In this document: piece after piece, positions 53,105-63,400 of the stretch
How positions within the stretch are numbered: position 1 is the first letter of the stretch
Layout: every line of letters starts with the position of its first letter
Source of the DNA: Streptococcus sp. S1
GTDB taxonomy: Bacteria; Bacillota; Bacilli; Lactobacillales; Streptococcaceae
Reading direction: 5' to 3'
Length of the DNA: 64,000 nt
Assembly (NCBI RefSeq): GCF_034137685.1
Contig: NZ_CP139418.1
Coordinates: 1,143,001-1,207,000 of the forward strand
The notes under the pieces: generated by a model
Seen by the model: only the letters and a program-made list of their open reading frames with translations
The model's database searches: none
Told to the model about the DNA's origin: nothing
Made by a program: the position numbers and the translations under genes

Positions 53105-53310
53105 AATATAGTAAACTAGGCTGGGAAGAAGTTAGTAAGTTTGAGGAAATAAAAGGTTATGGACAACATATTTGGCGACATCATGAGAAATATTTTTTTG
53201 TTACTGATGAAGGAGGAATAGCTGAACAGAGGGTAGTCTATGAATTACCATTAGAACTATTTCAATCACCCTACCAAGTTTTTCTGAGTTACTTGAAAAG
53301 TCTAACTTAA
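53101..53310 (+). CDS. Immunity protein of cassette 4
   Basis: 69 residues: KYSKLGWEEVSKFEEIKGYG ... GGIAEQRVVYELPLELFQSP. Small, soluble, overlapping the toxin tail by four bases; AGAGGAG is the ribosome site. The family is not recognised; the role is inferred from position. Confidence 0.55.
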   Translation: MKYSKLGWEEVSKFEEIKGYGQHIWRHHEKYFFVTDEGGIAEQRVVYELPLELFQSPYQVFLSYLKSLT

Positions 53311-53740
53311 TTTGACAATTTAGGCAATAAAGAAATCCTAGACAAGCTTTTGAGCTATTCAGAAGACTTGAAATACCACTATAATCTCTATCAGCTCTTG
53401 CTTTTTCACCTTCAGAATAAGGAACCAGAGAAATTTTTTGGACTCATTGAAGACAATATAAAGAAGGTTCATTCTCTTTTTCAGACTGTCTTTAAAACAT
53501 TTCTAAAGGACAAAGGGAAAATCATCAATGACCTTCAGTTATCCTATTCCAACGCAAAATTGGAAGCGACTAATAATCTCATCAAACTTATCAAACGCAA
53601 TGCCTTTGGTTTTCGGAACTTTGAAAACTTCAAGAAGCGAATTTTCATCGCTCTGAATATCAAAAAAGAAAGGACGAAATTTGTCCTTTCTCGAGCTTAG
53701 CTTTTCTTCAACCCACTAAAGTTGACAAAAAGCCGTAGAT
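53311..53740 (+). mobile_element. ISL3-family insertion sequence, 3' remnant
   Basis: The frame from 53311 to 53700 encodes the last ~125 residues of an ISL3/IS1167-type transposase, including SYSNAKLEATNNLIKLIKRN and FGFRNFENFKKRIFIALNIK. The upstream catalytic part is missing and joins cassette 4 directly. After the stop, CAACCCACTAAAGTTGACAA followed by AAAGCC (about 53711-53736) is the IS terminal inverted repeat. The IS probably truncated the toxin cluster. Confidence 0.8.
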
Positions 53741-53820
53741 TTTAGGTATTTACCTTGTCTACTTAAGAGGTATCATATCATCGAGATAAAGGTGATTTGT
53801 TTGTTCCTAAGAATTAGGTT

Positions 53821-56085
53821 TTAGGTTTGACTTGTGGCAACTTCTGGAAAAAGCTTGTCTAGAATTTTTGGAGTGATAGCTTGTCCAGGACCTTCAGCAC
53901 AATAGGTGTGAATATACATAGCGGGATTGAAGTTGAGCTCGATACAAGTGAAATGAGGTTTTTCCTTGCTAGCAGGCTGAGTTTTATCTGGAATGATGAG
54001 GTCAACCCCGCAAGCCCAGGCCCCCATGCTAGTTGCCATAGCTGCTGCCAATTCTTGGTAAGAGGAATCTATTGTCTCAGTGACATCAATAGAGTCACCA
54101 CCCGTAGAAATGTTGGAGTTACGGCGGAGATTGACCTTTTTCCCTTCTGGGAGAATATCATCAGGTGCATAACCTTGCTGAGTCAACATCAATTGTTCGA
54201 TGTCTCCTAGCTTAATGATTTCCAGAGGTGAGCGGTGGTCACGGCCTCGCAATGGATTGGCATTTTTCTGAGCGACTAATTCACGAATGGTGTGTTTGCC
54301 ATCACCGACAACATTAGCAGCGACACGAAGGAGGACAGACTCACAACGCCCGTCCAGAATGAAGAAACGGTATTCGGTTCCTGGGATAAATTCTTCAACA
54401 AGAACAGCTGTATCTTCTTCAAAGGCAATCTCGAGAGCTTTCTTATAGTTATCAAGGCTGGCAGGCTCTTGGAAAATGGAAATGCCCAGACCGAAGTTGG
54501 TTGATTTTGGTTTAACCACAATTTGCTTGCCCTTGATAAGAGGATAGTAGGCTAGACCTTGTTCTAGACTGGTAAATTCGTCGCCGGCAGGGACAGGGAA
54601 GCCAGCATCAGCCAGGATTTTTTTGGTCACGGTTTTATTAGCCATGGCAAGAGGAACTACATAGTTGTCTTTTGAGGTCATGTTACCATTTTTGACGTAC
54701 TCAACATGATCTTTATGCCAGAGTTTAAGGAATTGATCCTGCTCATCTAGGATTTCAAAATGAAGCCCTTTTTGAATGGCATCAAAGAGCAGCATCTGGG
54801 TAGAAAGTTCCATCTCCTCATAACCCTTAAGGGCATAGTGGGCAGTCCAGTCGTAATCATGATAGGCAAGCGCCTTGTCAAGGGCAAAGTCAGAAAGGGA
54901 CTTGTCTTTGATATGAGGAAGAAGTTGAGCAGCTAGTGTCTGACTGGAATCTGCAAAGGCATCTTTAACTTGTTTGACCAGCCCTTGATGATAGTCACCA
55001 AGCCCAAAATGTTGCACCAGTTGGTCTAGAGCTGTCGTAATGTTCTGAGTTTCAGCTTCAGAAGGTAGAGGTTCTAAAGGATGAGAGAGGGCAATTTTTT
55101 CATTCAGCGCGTGACCTTGAGCCAGAGCCTGATCAACATTTTCAGGGGCATCCAGCCAGAGGAAGGCTAGAAGGAGTAGGTGTACGGTATCCATGGTAGT
55201 TTGGCTAATACCGATACGCTCAAAGGGGTTGAGGTCGAAGTTACGGAATTCTAGGTAGGTGATTCCCTTGTCAAGGAAGGAGCGATTAACCTTTTGTCCA
55301 CGGAAACGAACAGCCGAGTAAAATTCCTTTTCCGCAATCAAATCACCTTGTTCGATATAGTTTTCGATGGCAGAGACATAGTCTTCTAGGCTTGCAAAAG
55401 ATACTTGTATTTCTTCCTTATTGACATAGCCGTGGTCACTGTTACGGAAGGAACGCACAGGTTCTGGAACTTCTTGGTCGAAGAATCCTTGCTCAGCAAT
55501 AGGTGCAGCCCCAAAAAGATAGGTAATCACCCAACGGTAGCGCAAGTAGTTTTGAGCCAGCTTAAGATAGAGGGCGTTTTTGAAAGCAATTATATCAATC
55601 TGGTCACTTTCTTGGAATAGGGCTTCAACCAAATCTTTCCCTAGTTCCATATTATAGTGGATACCTGAGATAGCTTGTAGTTTAGTTCCGTATTTTTCGG
55701 CCAGGTAGTTACGATAATGGCGTTCAAATTCATTTTCCAGTTGGGCAACTTGGATTTCTTGGGCGTTGATACGAGGAGGCATGGACAAGGGCCAGAGAAG
55801 TTCATCTTTACTGATGGAACGTCCAGCTACATCGGTAATGGCTCCAAGAAATCGACGAGCCTCAGTGGTAGATTTAGCAACTGGTGTGATGAGTTCCATC
55901 TGAAACTCACAAAAATCTGTTTGAATATAAGGGTGGAAACTTCGAGCTCCTAGCCATGAAGGGTGAGGCGTATGTGCTAATTTTCCCTGTCTATCGACAC
56001 GAAGACTTTCGCGTTCAATTCCAAAGTTAGCTTGAAGGATAGGGCTAGTAGGCTCCAGCTTTTGAAGCAGTTGATTTATAGTCAT
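53821..56085 (-). CDS. gshAB: Bifunctional glutamate-cysteine ligase / glutathione synthetase
   Basis: 754 residues (GshF). The N-terminal gamma-glutamylcysteine ligase (about 1-440) has NFGIERESLRVD, DFCEFQMELITP and LEFRNFDLNPFERIG. The C-terminal ATP-grasp glutathione synthetase (about 470-754) has KPKSTNFGLGISIF, LVEEFIPGTEYRFF and ELNFNPAMYIH. One protein makes glutathione from Glu, Cys and Gly. This fused form is typical of streptococci and listeria. It stands between IS relics on both sides. The YghU-type protein at 10.8 kb is a likely user of its product. Confidence 0.95.
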   Translation of the reverse strand: MTINQLLQKLEPTSPILQANFGIERESLRVDRQGKLAHTPHPSWLGARSFHPYIQTDFCEFQMELITPVAKSTTEARRFLGAITDVAGRSISKDELLWPLSMPPRINAQEIQVAQLENEFERHYRNYLAEKYGTKLQAISGIHYNMELGKDLVEALFQESDQIDIIAFKNALYLKLAQNYLRYRWVITYLFGAAPIAEQGFFDQEVPEPVRSFRNSDHGYVNKEEIQVSFASLEDYVSAIENYIEQGDLIAEKEFYSAVRFRGQKVNRSFLDKGITYLEFRNFDLNPFERIGISQTTMDTVHLLLLAFLWLDAPENVDQALAQGHALNEKIALSHPLEPLPSEAETQNITTALDQLVQHFGLGDYHQGLVKQVKDAFADSSQTLAAQLLPHIKDKSLSDFALDKALAYHDYDWTAHYALKGYEEMELSTQMLLFDAIQKGLHFEILDEQDQFLKLWHKDHVEYVKNGNMTSKDNYVVPLAMANKTVTKKILADAGFPVPAGDEFTSLEQGLAYYPLIKGKQIVVKPKSTNFGLGISIFQEPASLDNYKKALEIAFEEDTAVLVEEFIPGTEYRFFILDGRCESVLLRVAANVVGDGKHTIRELVAQKNANPLRGRDHRSPLEIIKLGDIEQLMLTQQGYAPDDILPEGKKVNLRRNSNISTGGDSIDVTETIDSSYQELAAAMATSMGAWACGVDLIIPDKTQPASKEKPHFTCIELNFNPAMYIHTYCAEGPGQAITPKILDKLFPEVATSQT

Positions 56086-56346
56086 AGAGTCACCTTTTCA
56101 TCTAATGTTAGTGATAGTCTATTATAAATAGGAGAAGAAAACAACTTTCCGCTACGGTTAAGGGGAATTTCCGAATGTTTCAGATAAGAATTCTTAAAAC
56201 CAATTGTTTTTTAGCTCTATTATATGCAAAAATTGTAAAATACCCACTGATTTTTATGTAAAATGTTATTTCTCTTGGAATTTAAATCAAATTAGCCTAT
56301 ACTAATGACGTATATATGAGAACGAAAGAATCCCTAGGGTCGGCAC

Positions 56347-57027
56347 TGCACCCATAAAATGAGACACAAGAAAACACTCCTGTTGAATTCTGGTAAACTA
56401 GAAACAGGGGTGTTTTGTTATGGTCAAAAAGCATATTCAGTAGAAACTAAACTAGCCTGTATCGAAATGAAGAAGGCAGGCAAATCAAATAAAGTTATCA
56501 TGGATACCCTCAGCATCAAAAATGCTAGTCAGGCCAAGACCTGGTAGCGATGGTATCAGAATGATGAATTGTACCGTTTCCAACAACCCGTGGGGAAACA
56601 ATATACTTATGGTAATGGGATGAAACAGTTATCTGAAGTGGAACAGTTACGTTTGCAGGTAGAATTACTAAAAAAGTATCAGAACTTGATAAGAGAATCG
56701 ACAAAGTAAGTCTTATCAAGCTAGTAGAAGAGTATAAGAAAACGTGCCCTGTATCGATTATTTTAGAATGTTTCGGCGTCAAACGCTCCACCTTTATCGC
56801 TGGAAACAGGAGTGTAAGAATTCTCAGAAAAGAGGCGAAATAGCAGATAATGGCTGTATCGAATGGTTTCACTCTGTTCTCAAGTCTGAAACCTTCTATC
56901 TCCATAAGTGGAGAAACATAACTGAAGATAGTCTAACAGATATTGTCAAAAATTACATCATATTTTATCCTGATAATTATGTATCACCATTGAAATAGCC
57001 TGCGTGGAACTTGTTTAGACACCGTTA
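56347..57027 (+). pseudogene. IS3-family (IS150-type) insertion sequence, decayed
   Basis: The left end has TGCACCCATAAAATGAGACA before a broken orfA. ATG 56420 is out of frame by a missing A in the A-run, but the downstream frame gives KAYSVETKLACIEMKKAGKS, a stop after SQAKTW, then WYQNDELYRF and QLSEVEQLRLQVELLKKYQN. The orfB part is reduced to its start (KLVEEYKKTCPVSIILECFG, VKRSTFYRWKQECK) and its end (CIEWFHSVLKSETFYLHKWR), with the DDE core deleted. It is inactive. It fills most of the gap between gshAB and the aminopeptidase gene. Confidence 0.8.
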
Positions 57028-57223
57028 GTTGTGGACAAGTTTCTTTTTTTATTTTAGGTGCACTAGATGAATCTCTCCCAAAATGTGTTGAAAATATAAA
57101 TAGAACTCTGGCTTTCTCCTAATGCAAGTACGGGAAGAGTTGAAAAACTCCAACCTGTAACCTCTCCTCTAGCTATTCCACCTATTTCATGCTAGAATAA
57201 AGAAAAACACATTTGGAGGCATT

Positions 57224-58261
57224 ATGAATCAGACAGTGACTTATTTGCAGGAATTGACAGCCATTCCTTCACCGACCGGTTATACACGTGAGATTGCAGA
57301 TTACTTAGTCAACACCATTGAAGGCTTTGGGTACGAAGTAACTCGGACTGCTAAGGGTGGGGTGAATGTGACCGTGCCTGGTGTGATCACAGACAAACAA
57401 CGCTACGTCACAGCCCATGTGGATACCTTGGGAGCTATTGTCCGCGCGGTGAAAGCTGATGGCCGCCTCAAGCTAGACCGTATCGGCGGTTTCCCTTGGA
57501 ATATGATTGAAGGGGAAAATTGTACGGTCCATGTAGCCAATACAGGAAAGACTCATTCGGGTACGATTTTGGTCCATCAGACTTCTTGCCATGTCTACAA
57601 GGATGCGGGAACTGTCGAGCGGACCCAGGACAATATGGAAGTCCGTCTGGATGAAAAAGTAACCAACGAAAAAGAAACCCGTGCCCTTGGTATTGAAGTG
57701 GGTGACTTTGTCAGCTTTGATCCCCGGACCATTGTGACAGATACTGGCTTTATCAAATCTCGCCACTTAGATGACAAGGTGAGTGCGGCGATTCTCTTGA
57801 ATCTTCTGCGCGTGTACAAGGAAGAACAGATCCAATTGCCAGTAACGACCACCTTTGCCTTTTCAGTCTTTGAAGAAGTGGGGCATGGGGCTAATTCTAG
57901 TATTCCAGCTGAAGTGGTCGAATACTTGGCAGTGGACATGGGAGCTATGGGAGATGACCAAGCAACGGATGAATACACGGTATCCATCTGTGTCAAAGAC
58001 GCTTCAGGACCATACCACTACGAATTCCGTCAGCATTTGGTAGCCTTGGCAAAAGCCCAAGAAATCCCTTATAAGTTGGATATCTATCCTTTCTATGGAT
58101 CAGATGCCTCTGCAGCCATGAGCGCAGGAGCAGAAGTCAAACATGCCCTTCTCGGAGCAGGGATCGAATCTAGCCACTCATATGAGCGGACTCACTTGGA
58201 TTCTGTAGTCGCAACAGAGCGCATGGTCGATGCCTACCTCAAGAGCGACTTGGTAGATTAA
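57224..58261 (+). CDS. M42-family metallo-aminopeptidase
   Basis: 345 residues of the M42 (PepA/CelM) family, cytoplasmic dinuclear-metal aminopeptidases that form large particles. Metal and catalytic residues are visible: TAHVDT (about 64-69), SRHLDDK (about 180-186), FEEVGHG (about 213-219), AVDMG and the C-terminal SSHSYERTH. Whether it prefers acidic N-termini (PepA) is not decided by sequence. TTTGGAGG precedes the ATG. It is transcribed alone between an IS relic and a terminator. Confidence 0.88.
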   Translation: MNQTVTYLQELTAIPSPTGYTREIADYLVNTIEGFGYEVTRTAKGGVNVTVPGVITDKQRYVTAHVDTLGAIVRAVKADGRLKLDRIGGFPWNMIEGENCTVHVANTGKTHSGTILVHQTSCHVYKDAGTVERTQDNMEVRLDEKVTNEKETRALGIEVGDFVSFDPRTIVTDTGFIKSRHLDDKVSAAILLNLLRVYKEEQIQLPVTTTFAFSVFEEVGHGANSSIPAEVVEYLAVDMGAMGDDQATDEYTVSICVKDASGPYHYEFRQHLVALAKAQEIPYKLDIYPFYGSDASAAMSAGAEVKHALLGAGIESSHSYERTHLDSVVATERMVDAYLKSDLVD

Positions 58262-58268
58262 AATTTGG

Positions 58269-58293
58269 AACTACTCTCCGGAGTAGTTTTTTC
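58269..58293 (+). terminator. Terminator of the aminopeptidase gene
   Basis: AACTACTC tccg GAGTAGTT followed by TTTTTC. Confidence 0.85.
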
Positions 58294-58345
58294 TTAAACT
58301 AAAACTAAAATTTTCTGAAAATTCCTTTTCTTCTGAAAATCTTTG

Positions 58346-58354
58346 TGGTATAAT
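58346..58354 (+). promoter_or_regulatory. Extended -10 promoter of the oligopeptide-binding protein gene
   Basis: TGGTATAAT lies 36 bases before the start codon at 58391. Two direct TTCTGAAAAT copies (about 58310-58340) lie just upstream. Confidence 0.5.
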
Positions 58355-58390
58355 CTTAAAATAAACTTAAAATTTCTTAAGGAGTTTTAC

Positions 58391-60376
58391 ATGAAAAAAA
58401 GAAATGTCATTGCACTTGCGGGAGTTGCCCTCCTTTCAGCAGGTATCCTAGCAGCTTGTTCAGGTGGTTCTAAATCATCTAGCTCAAGCAACGGTCAAAA
58501 ATTCTCATATGTCTATGAGACTGAGCCAGAAAACCTAAACTATATCACATCTGGTAAAGCAGCAACCCACGATATCACAGGAAACTTGATTGATGGTTTG
58601 TTTGAAAATGATAAATACGGGAACTTGATTCCATCTCTTGCAAAAGATTGGACAGTTTCGCAAGATGGCTTGACTTATACTTATAAACTTCGTGATGATG
58701 CTAAATGGTATGATTCAGAAGGCGAAGAGTATGCGGATGTAACAGCTAAAGATTTCGTCACAGGGATCAAATATGCGGCTGATAACAAATCAGAAATGCT
58801 CTACATCATCCAAGATTCTATCAAAGGCTTGAATGACTACGTCAGTGGTAAAAATAAAGATTTCTCAGCTGTAGGAGTAAAAGCAGTTGATGATCATACC
58901 CTTCAAATCACTTTGAACCAACCAGAATCTTACTGGAACTCTAAATTGACTCTTGGGATCACTTTCCCTGTCAACGAAAAATTCGTGAAATCAAAAGGGG
59001 ATAAATTCGCTCAAGCAAGTGATACTAGCTCCCTTCTTTACAATGGTCCTTACATCTTGAAGAGCTTTACTTCAAAATCTTCTATCGAAATGACCAAGAA
59101 TGAAAACTACTGGGATAAAGACAAGGTCTACATCTCAGATGTGAAATTGGAATTCTACGATGGACAAGACCAAAGTAAATTGGCCAAATCATTCGGAGAA
59201 AATACTCTTAGCTTGGCAAAACTCTTCCCAACTGGATCTGGTTACTCAGAGCAAGCTAAAGAATTCAAAGATGAAATCACCTACACTCCTCAAGACGCCG
59301 CTTCTTATGTTATTGGTACCAACATCGACCGTCAATCTTACAAACACACTGCTAAGAAGACCGATGAAGAAAAACAATCTACTAAGAAAGCTCTCTTGAA
59401 CAAGGACTTCCGTCAAGCGATCAGCTTTGCCTTCAACCGTGAAGCGTATGCTGCTCAATTGAACGGAAAAGACGGAGCAAGCAAGATCATCCGTAACCTC
59501 TACATTCCACCAACATTTGTCCAAGCTGATGGCAAGACCTTTGGTGAAATGGTGAAAACACAATTGGATACCTACGGAGATGAGTGGAAATCTACTAAAC
59601 TAGACGATGGTCAAAATGGTCTCTTCGATGCTAAGAAAGCGAAGGAAGAGTTTGCAAAAGCGAAGACTGCCTTGGAAGCAGAAGGTGTGAAATTCCCAAT
59701 TCACATCGATATGCCTGTAGACCAAACCACACCATCAAGAGTTCAACGGGTACAATCCTTCAAACAATCAGTTGAAGAAGCACTTGGTAAAGAAAATATC
59801 GTCATCGATATCCAAATGCTTTCGAAAGAAGACCTTCAAAATGTGACCCTCTTTGCGCCAAATGCGGCTGGCGAAGATTGGGATCTCTCTGATAATGTTG
59901 GTTGGAACCCTGACTACCAAGATCCATCAACTTACATGGATATCTTGAAAGCTTCATCTGGTGAAAATACTAAGACTTTCCTTGGATTTGACCCAAGTGA
60001 AAACAATGAAGCAGCTAAAAAAGTTGGTCTTTACGATTTTGAAAAGATGATCAAAGATGCTGGTGCAGAATCACAAGACGTCAACAAACGCTACGAAAAA
60101 TATGCGGCAGCGCAAGCTTGGTTGACAGATAGTGCCCTTGTTATCCCAACTTCTTCATCAACTGGACGTCCATTCTTGACACGTATCGAACCATTCTCAG
60201 CTCCATTTGCATGGACTGGTGGTAAAGGAAAAGACCACGTGATCTACAAAGGAATGAAACTCCAAGATAAAGCTGTGACAACTGCTGACTACAACAAAGC
60301 CCTTGAAAAATGGCAAAAAGAACAAGCAGAGTCAAACAAAAAAGCACAAGAAGATCTTAAGAAACACGTCAAATAA
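58391..60376 (+). CDS. Oligopeptide ABC transporter substrate-binding lipoprotein (AmiA/OppA family)
   Basis: 661 residues. Signal peptide with lipobox LAAC (cysteine about residue 23), then a Ser/Gly linker and an SBP_bac_5 domain over the rest (FSYVYETEPENLNYITS ... LAKDWTVSQDGLTYTYKLRD). It captures peptides at the outer membrane face for the Ami/Opp permease. No permease genes follow; a terminator comes at once, so it is an orphan binding protein like AliA and AliB, which share the AmiCDEF permease. Ribosome site AAGGAG is 6 bases from ATG 58391. Peptides it binds may also be signals. Confidence 0.92.
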   Translation: MKKRNVIALAGVALLSAGILAACSGGSKSSSSSNGQKFSYVYETEPENLNYITSGKAATHDITGNLIDGLFENDKYGNLIPSLAKDWTVSQDGLTYTYKLRDDAKWYDSEGEEYADVTAKDFVTGIKYAADNKSEMLYIIQDSIKGLNDYVSGKNKDFSAVGVKAVDDHTLQITLNQPESYWNSKLTLGITFPVNEKFVKSKGDKFAQASDTSSLLYNGPYILKSFTSKSSIEMTKNENYWDKDKVYISDVKLEFYDGQDQSKLAKSFGENTLSLAKLFPTGSGYSEQAKEFKDEITYTPQDAASYVIGTNIDRQSYKHTAKKTDEEKQSTKKALLNKDFRQAISFAFNREAYAAQLNGKDGASKIIRNLYIPPTFVQADGKTFGEMVKTQLDTYGDEWKSTKLDDGQNGLFDAKKAKEEFAKAKTALEAEGVKFPIHIDMPVDQTTPSRVQRVQSFKQSVEEALGKENIVIDIQMLSKEDLQNVTLFAPNAAGEDWDLSDNVGWNPDYQDPSTYMDILKASSGENTKTFLGFDPSENNEAAKKVGLYDFEKMIKDAGAESQDVNKRYEKYAAAQAWLTDSALVIPTSSSTGRPFLTRIEPFSAPFAWTGGKGKDHVIYKGMKLQDKAVTTADYNKALEKWQKEQAESNKKAQEDLKKHVK

Positions 60377-60385
60377 GGATCGATA

Positions 60386-60412
60386 ACCGAGGCTGATGCC
60401 TCGGTTTTTTGT
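60386..60412 (+). terminator. Terminator of the binding-protein gene
   Basis: ACCGAGGC tgat GCCTCGGT followed by six Ts. Confidence 0.88.
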
Positions 60413-60432
60413 GGGATCATTTGAATATCTAC

Positions 60433-60461
60433 TTGATATAAAAACGCTTACAAAGTATAAT
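60433..60461 (+). promoter_or_regulatory. Promoter of the surface dipeptidyl-peptidase gene
   Basis: TTGATA (60433-60438), a 17-base spacer and TATAAT (60456-60461), 36 bases before the ATG; close to consensus. Confidence 0.7.
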
Positions 60462-60496
60462 AGAAGTGTTGATTACAAAAAAGTAAGGAGACTGAC

Positions 60497-63400
60497 ATGA
60501 AAAAGAAAACAATGGTTTCCATTGTCGCATCGAGTTTACTGATCGCGCCGATGGTCTTGCATCAAGTAGTAGCAGCAGATGAGCAAACGGAAGAGTTAGC
60601 CCCATCGACAGAAGTGGTCCATGCTCCAGCTACCGAAGCAAGACCGACAACAAGTGACACAAGTACTGCCACTAGTGAAGAAGCTGCAAGTTCAAATGAG
60701 GCATCACTGGATCGGACGGCAGGTGCAAATCAAGCAGCCCCTGCTACAGAAGAACACACAAGACAAAGTGAGCCGACTGTCCCAGTAGTAACTCCAGCAG
60801 CAACAAACAGGGAAGCTGTACCTCAATCTGCTCCTACTTCAGAAGCTCCGGTAACATCTCAGGATTTGGCAAAGGTCACAGGTACCACCCTTGCAGCGGA
60901 TCAGTCCTCTAATGAGTTGACGGTCCAAGATGCTGTTAATGGCTTGCTTCAATGGGCAGCAACAGATCCTAGCCAATTGGGCCAAAGCCAAGCAGATCGC
61001 GAACGCTTTGCCAAGAGTTTAGGCTTGATTGAAAAATCAGAAGATCTGACCCGTAAGGTCAGTCAGCCAGAATTGGCCAAGATGTATGAAACAGCTAAGA
61101 AACTCTACGATGCCTACCGGGCTGAAAAGAAAAGTCCGCTCTTTTTAAATGGTCGTGCCCAGCCTATTTTTCCTTATACGACGGGAAAAAAAGAAGACCA
61201 AGACTACAAATATGAAGACAGCCAAATTGTACGTTTCCCAGTCTATGTCGAAACGGACTATGACACCGATGCAGATGGCAAGCCAGACTTGGTCAAAGCC
61301 ATTGTTCAATTACCAAAAGCAGTCGCGCAAGGCGATTTTAAGGCAGCCACTATTCTCGAAGCGCGCCCTTACGTAGCGGGGACACTAGACGAAAACTACG
61401 TGACCCTTGAAAGTTTGGGGCTTCCAACAGACGGTAGCTACGATATGAAGAAACTGCACAGCCAACCTGCAAAGAGACAGCCAGTAAGCAGTGAAACAAC
61501 AGTAGAAGCAGCGAAAAAAGCCAAGGCATCGGATTGGTATTACTACAGTCCCTACGAGTATATCTATGACTACGAAGATCTGAACTGGTACGACTATTTC
61601 TTGGTCAGAGGCTATGCCTTTATCTCTAGCGCTGGACTTGGTACCAAGGGATCAGAAGGATTTAACACGACGGGGTCTGATCTCGAAATCAATGCCTTCA
61701 AGAATATCATCGAATGGGTCAATGGCAAACGCAAGGCCTACACCGATAAGACTAGCAATGTTGAAATCAAGGCAGACTGGGCAACAGGAAATGTTGCCAT
61801 GACGGGTCTGTCCTGGGCTGGAACAACGACCTTTGGTGTGGCAGCGACAGGCGTAGAAGGATTGAAGACCATCGTTCCGGCAGCAGGAATTGCCTCTTGG
61901 TATGATTATTTCAATAGCCAAGGAACCCAATTTGGCAATGCACCTTATAGTGACCTTTCATGGCTCTCCCTCTACGTTAGCACACGGATGTTGGACCAAG
62001 ACGACTGGGCAGGGATTTGGCAAAACTATTCCAACTACATCAATCAATTGAACAAGGACCAGTACGCCCATGATCGTAACTACAGTGATGTCTGGAAGGA
62101 GCGGGATTATACCCTTCATCCGGAAAATCTCAAGACCAGCGCCCTGATCGTCCATGGCTTGAATGATGACAATGTCAAGACCAAACACTTTGAACTCATG
62201 TACGATGCTCTCAAGAAAGCAGGACAAGATGTCAAGCTCTATCTCCACCAAGGAGATCACGTCTACCCAGCGGCTATGTCGCGGGGATACGGCATCACCG
62301 CCAATGGTCAGGATTTTTATGACCTGCTCAATACCTGGCTGACCCATTACCTCTACGGAGTGGACAATCACGTCGAAAGCTTGCCAGCGGTTCTAGCTCA
62401 AAACAACTATGATCCAAGCAAGTGGACTAGCTATGATAACTGGAAGAGCAGTCAACGTCTCTTCTTGAATGCAAGCTCGAAACGTCTAGAAGAAACCATT
62501 TCTAGTGATTATGCAGCTGCAGGTGTCGAGATTGCTAACCGTAATGAAACAGTCAGCAAAGCCTCCTCTAAGGCTAATCTAACCTTCGTTTCTGATGTTA
62601 CTGAGGACACTACGATCAAGGGCCACATCCCCGTTCATTTCAAAGCAGCTCTTGCCAAAGGTCAAGGAAAGAATTTCCAAATCAACGCCCTTTTGGTAGA
62701 TGTGGCAGATGAGGACTTTGACGTGGTGGGAAATGGTAGCGTCAAGCAAGATAAAACAGCAGACGGTTTCTGGATGGGAAGCAATTTAAGCAACCTATCT
62801 GTTGCCGAATACGAAACCATCAAGACCAAGTACAAGGTGATTGCGAAAGGCTGGATCAATCTTGCGAACCCTGAGTCTGGCTACGATTCAGCCAGCTCAA
62901 GAAATAGTATCGAGCCAAAGGTGGGAGAATACCACGATTACACGGTTTATCTCCAACCAAATCTCTATACAGTTAAGAAAGGTCACAAGTTAGCCCTAGT
63001 CTTTAACACCTATGACCCATCTGATTTAACGGTGGAGCATCCATATGAAGTGACCTTCAAGACAGATTCTATCCAGGCGGCGATTCCAATTGTCGAAAAG
63101 ACCCGCGCCCAAAAGGCAGCTTATGTACCAAGTGAAACAGATGCTGACTATGCGAAATTGCCAGAAATGGAAGGTGCTGCTCTAGTCGCTCCAGAAGTGC
63201 ATTACAAGGAAGAATATAGGCTTCCAACCCCAGAACACCTTGTCCAACCAAGCCAAACTCTTCCTGAAAAAGATGAACAGATGCAAACAGGATCAGCAAG
63301 ACAAGAGAACCCTCATCTTGCCCTAGCTGTATCCTATGGGTCTCGATTTGTTTCACCAGGATTGGTAGAAGCTCGTAAGGTTGCGACTCCTGCAGTAGAA

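Noticed and set aside
53311-57027. Composite transposon carrying gshAB
   Set aside because: The flanking relics belong to different IS families (ISL3 and IS3) and both are dead, so they could not have moved the gene together.
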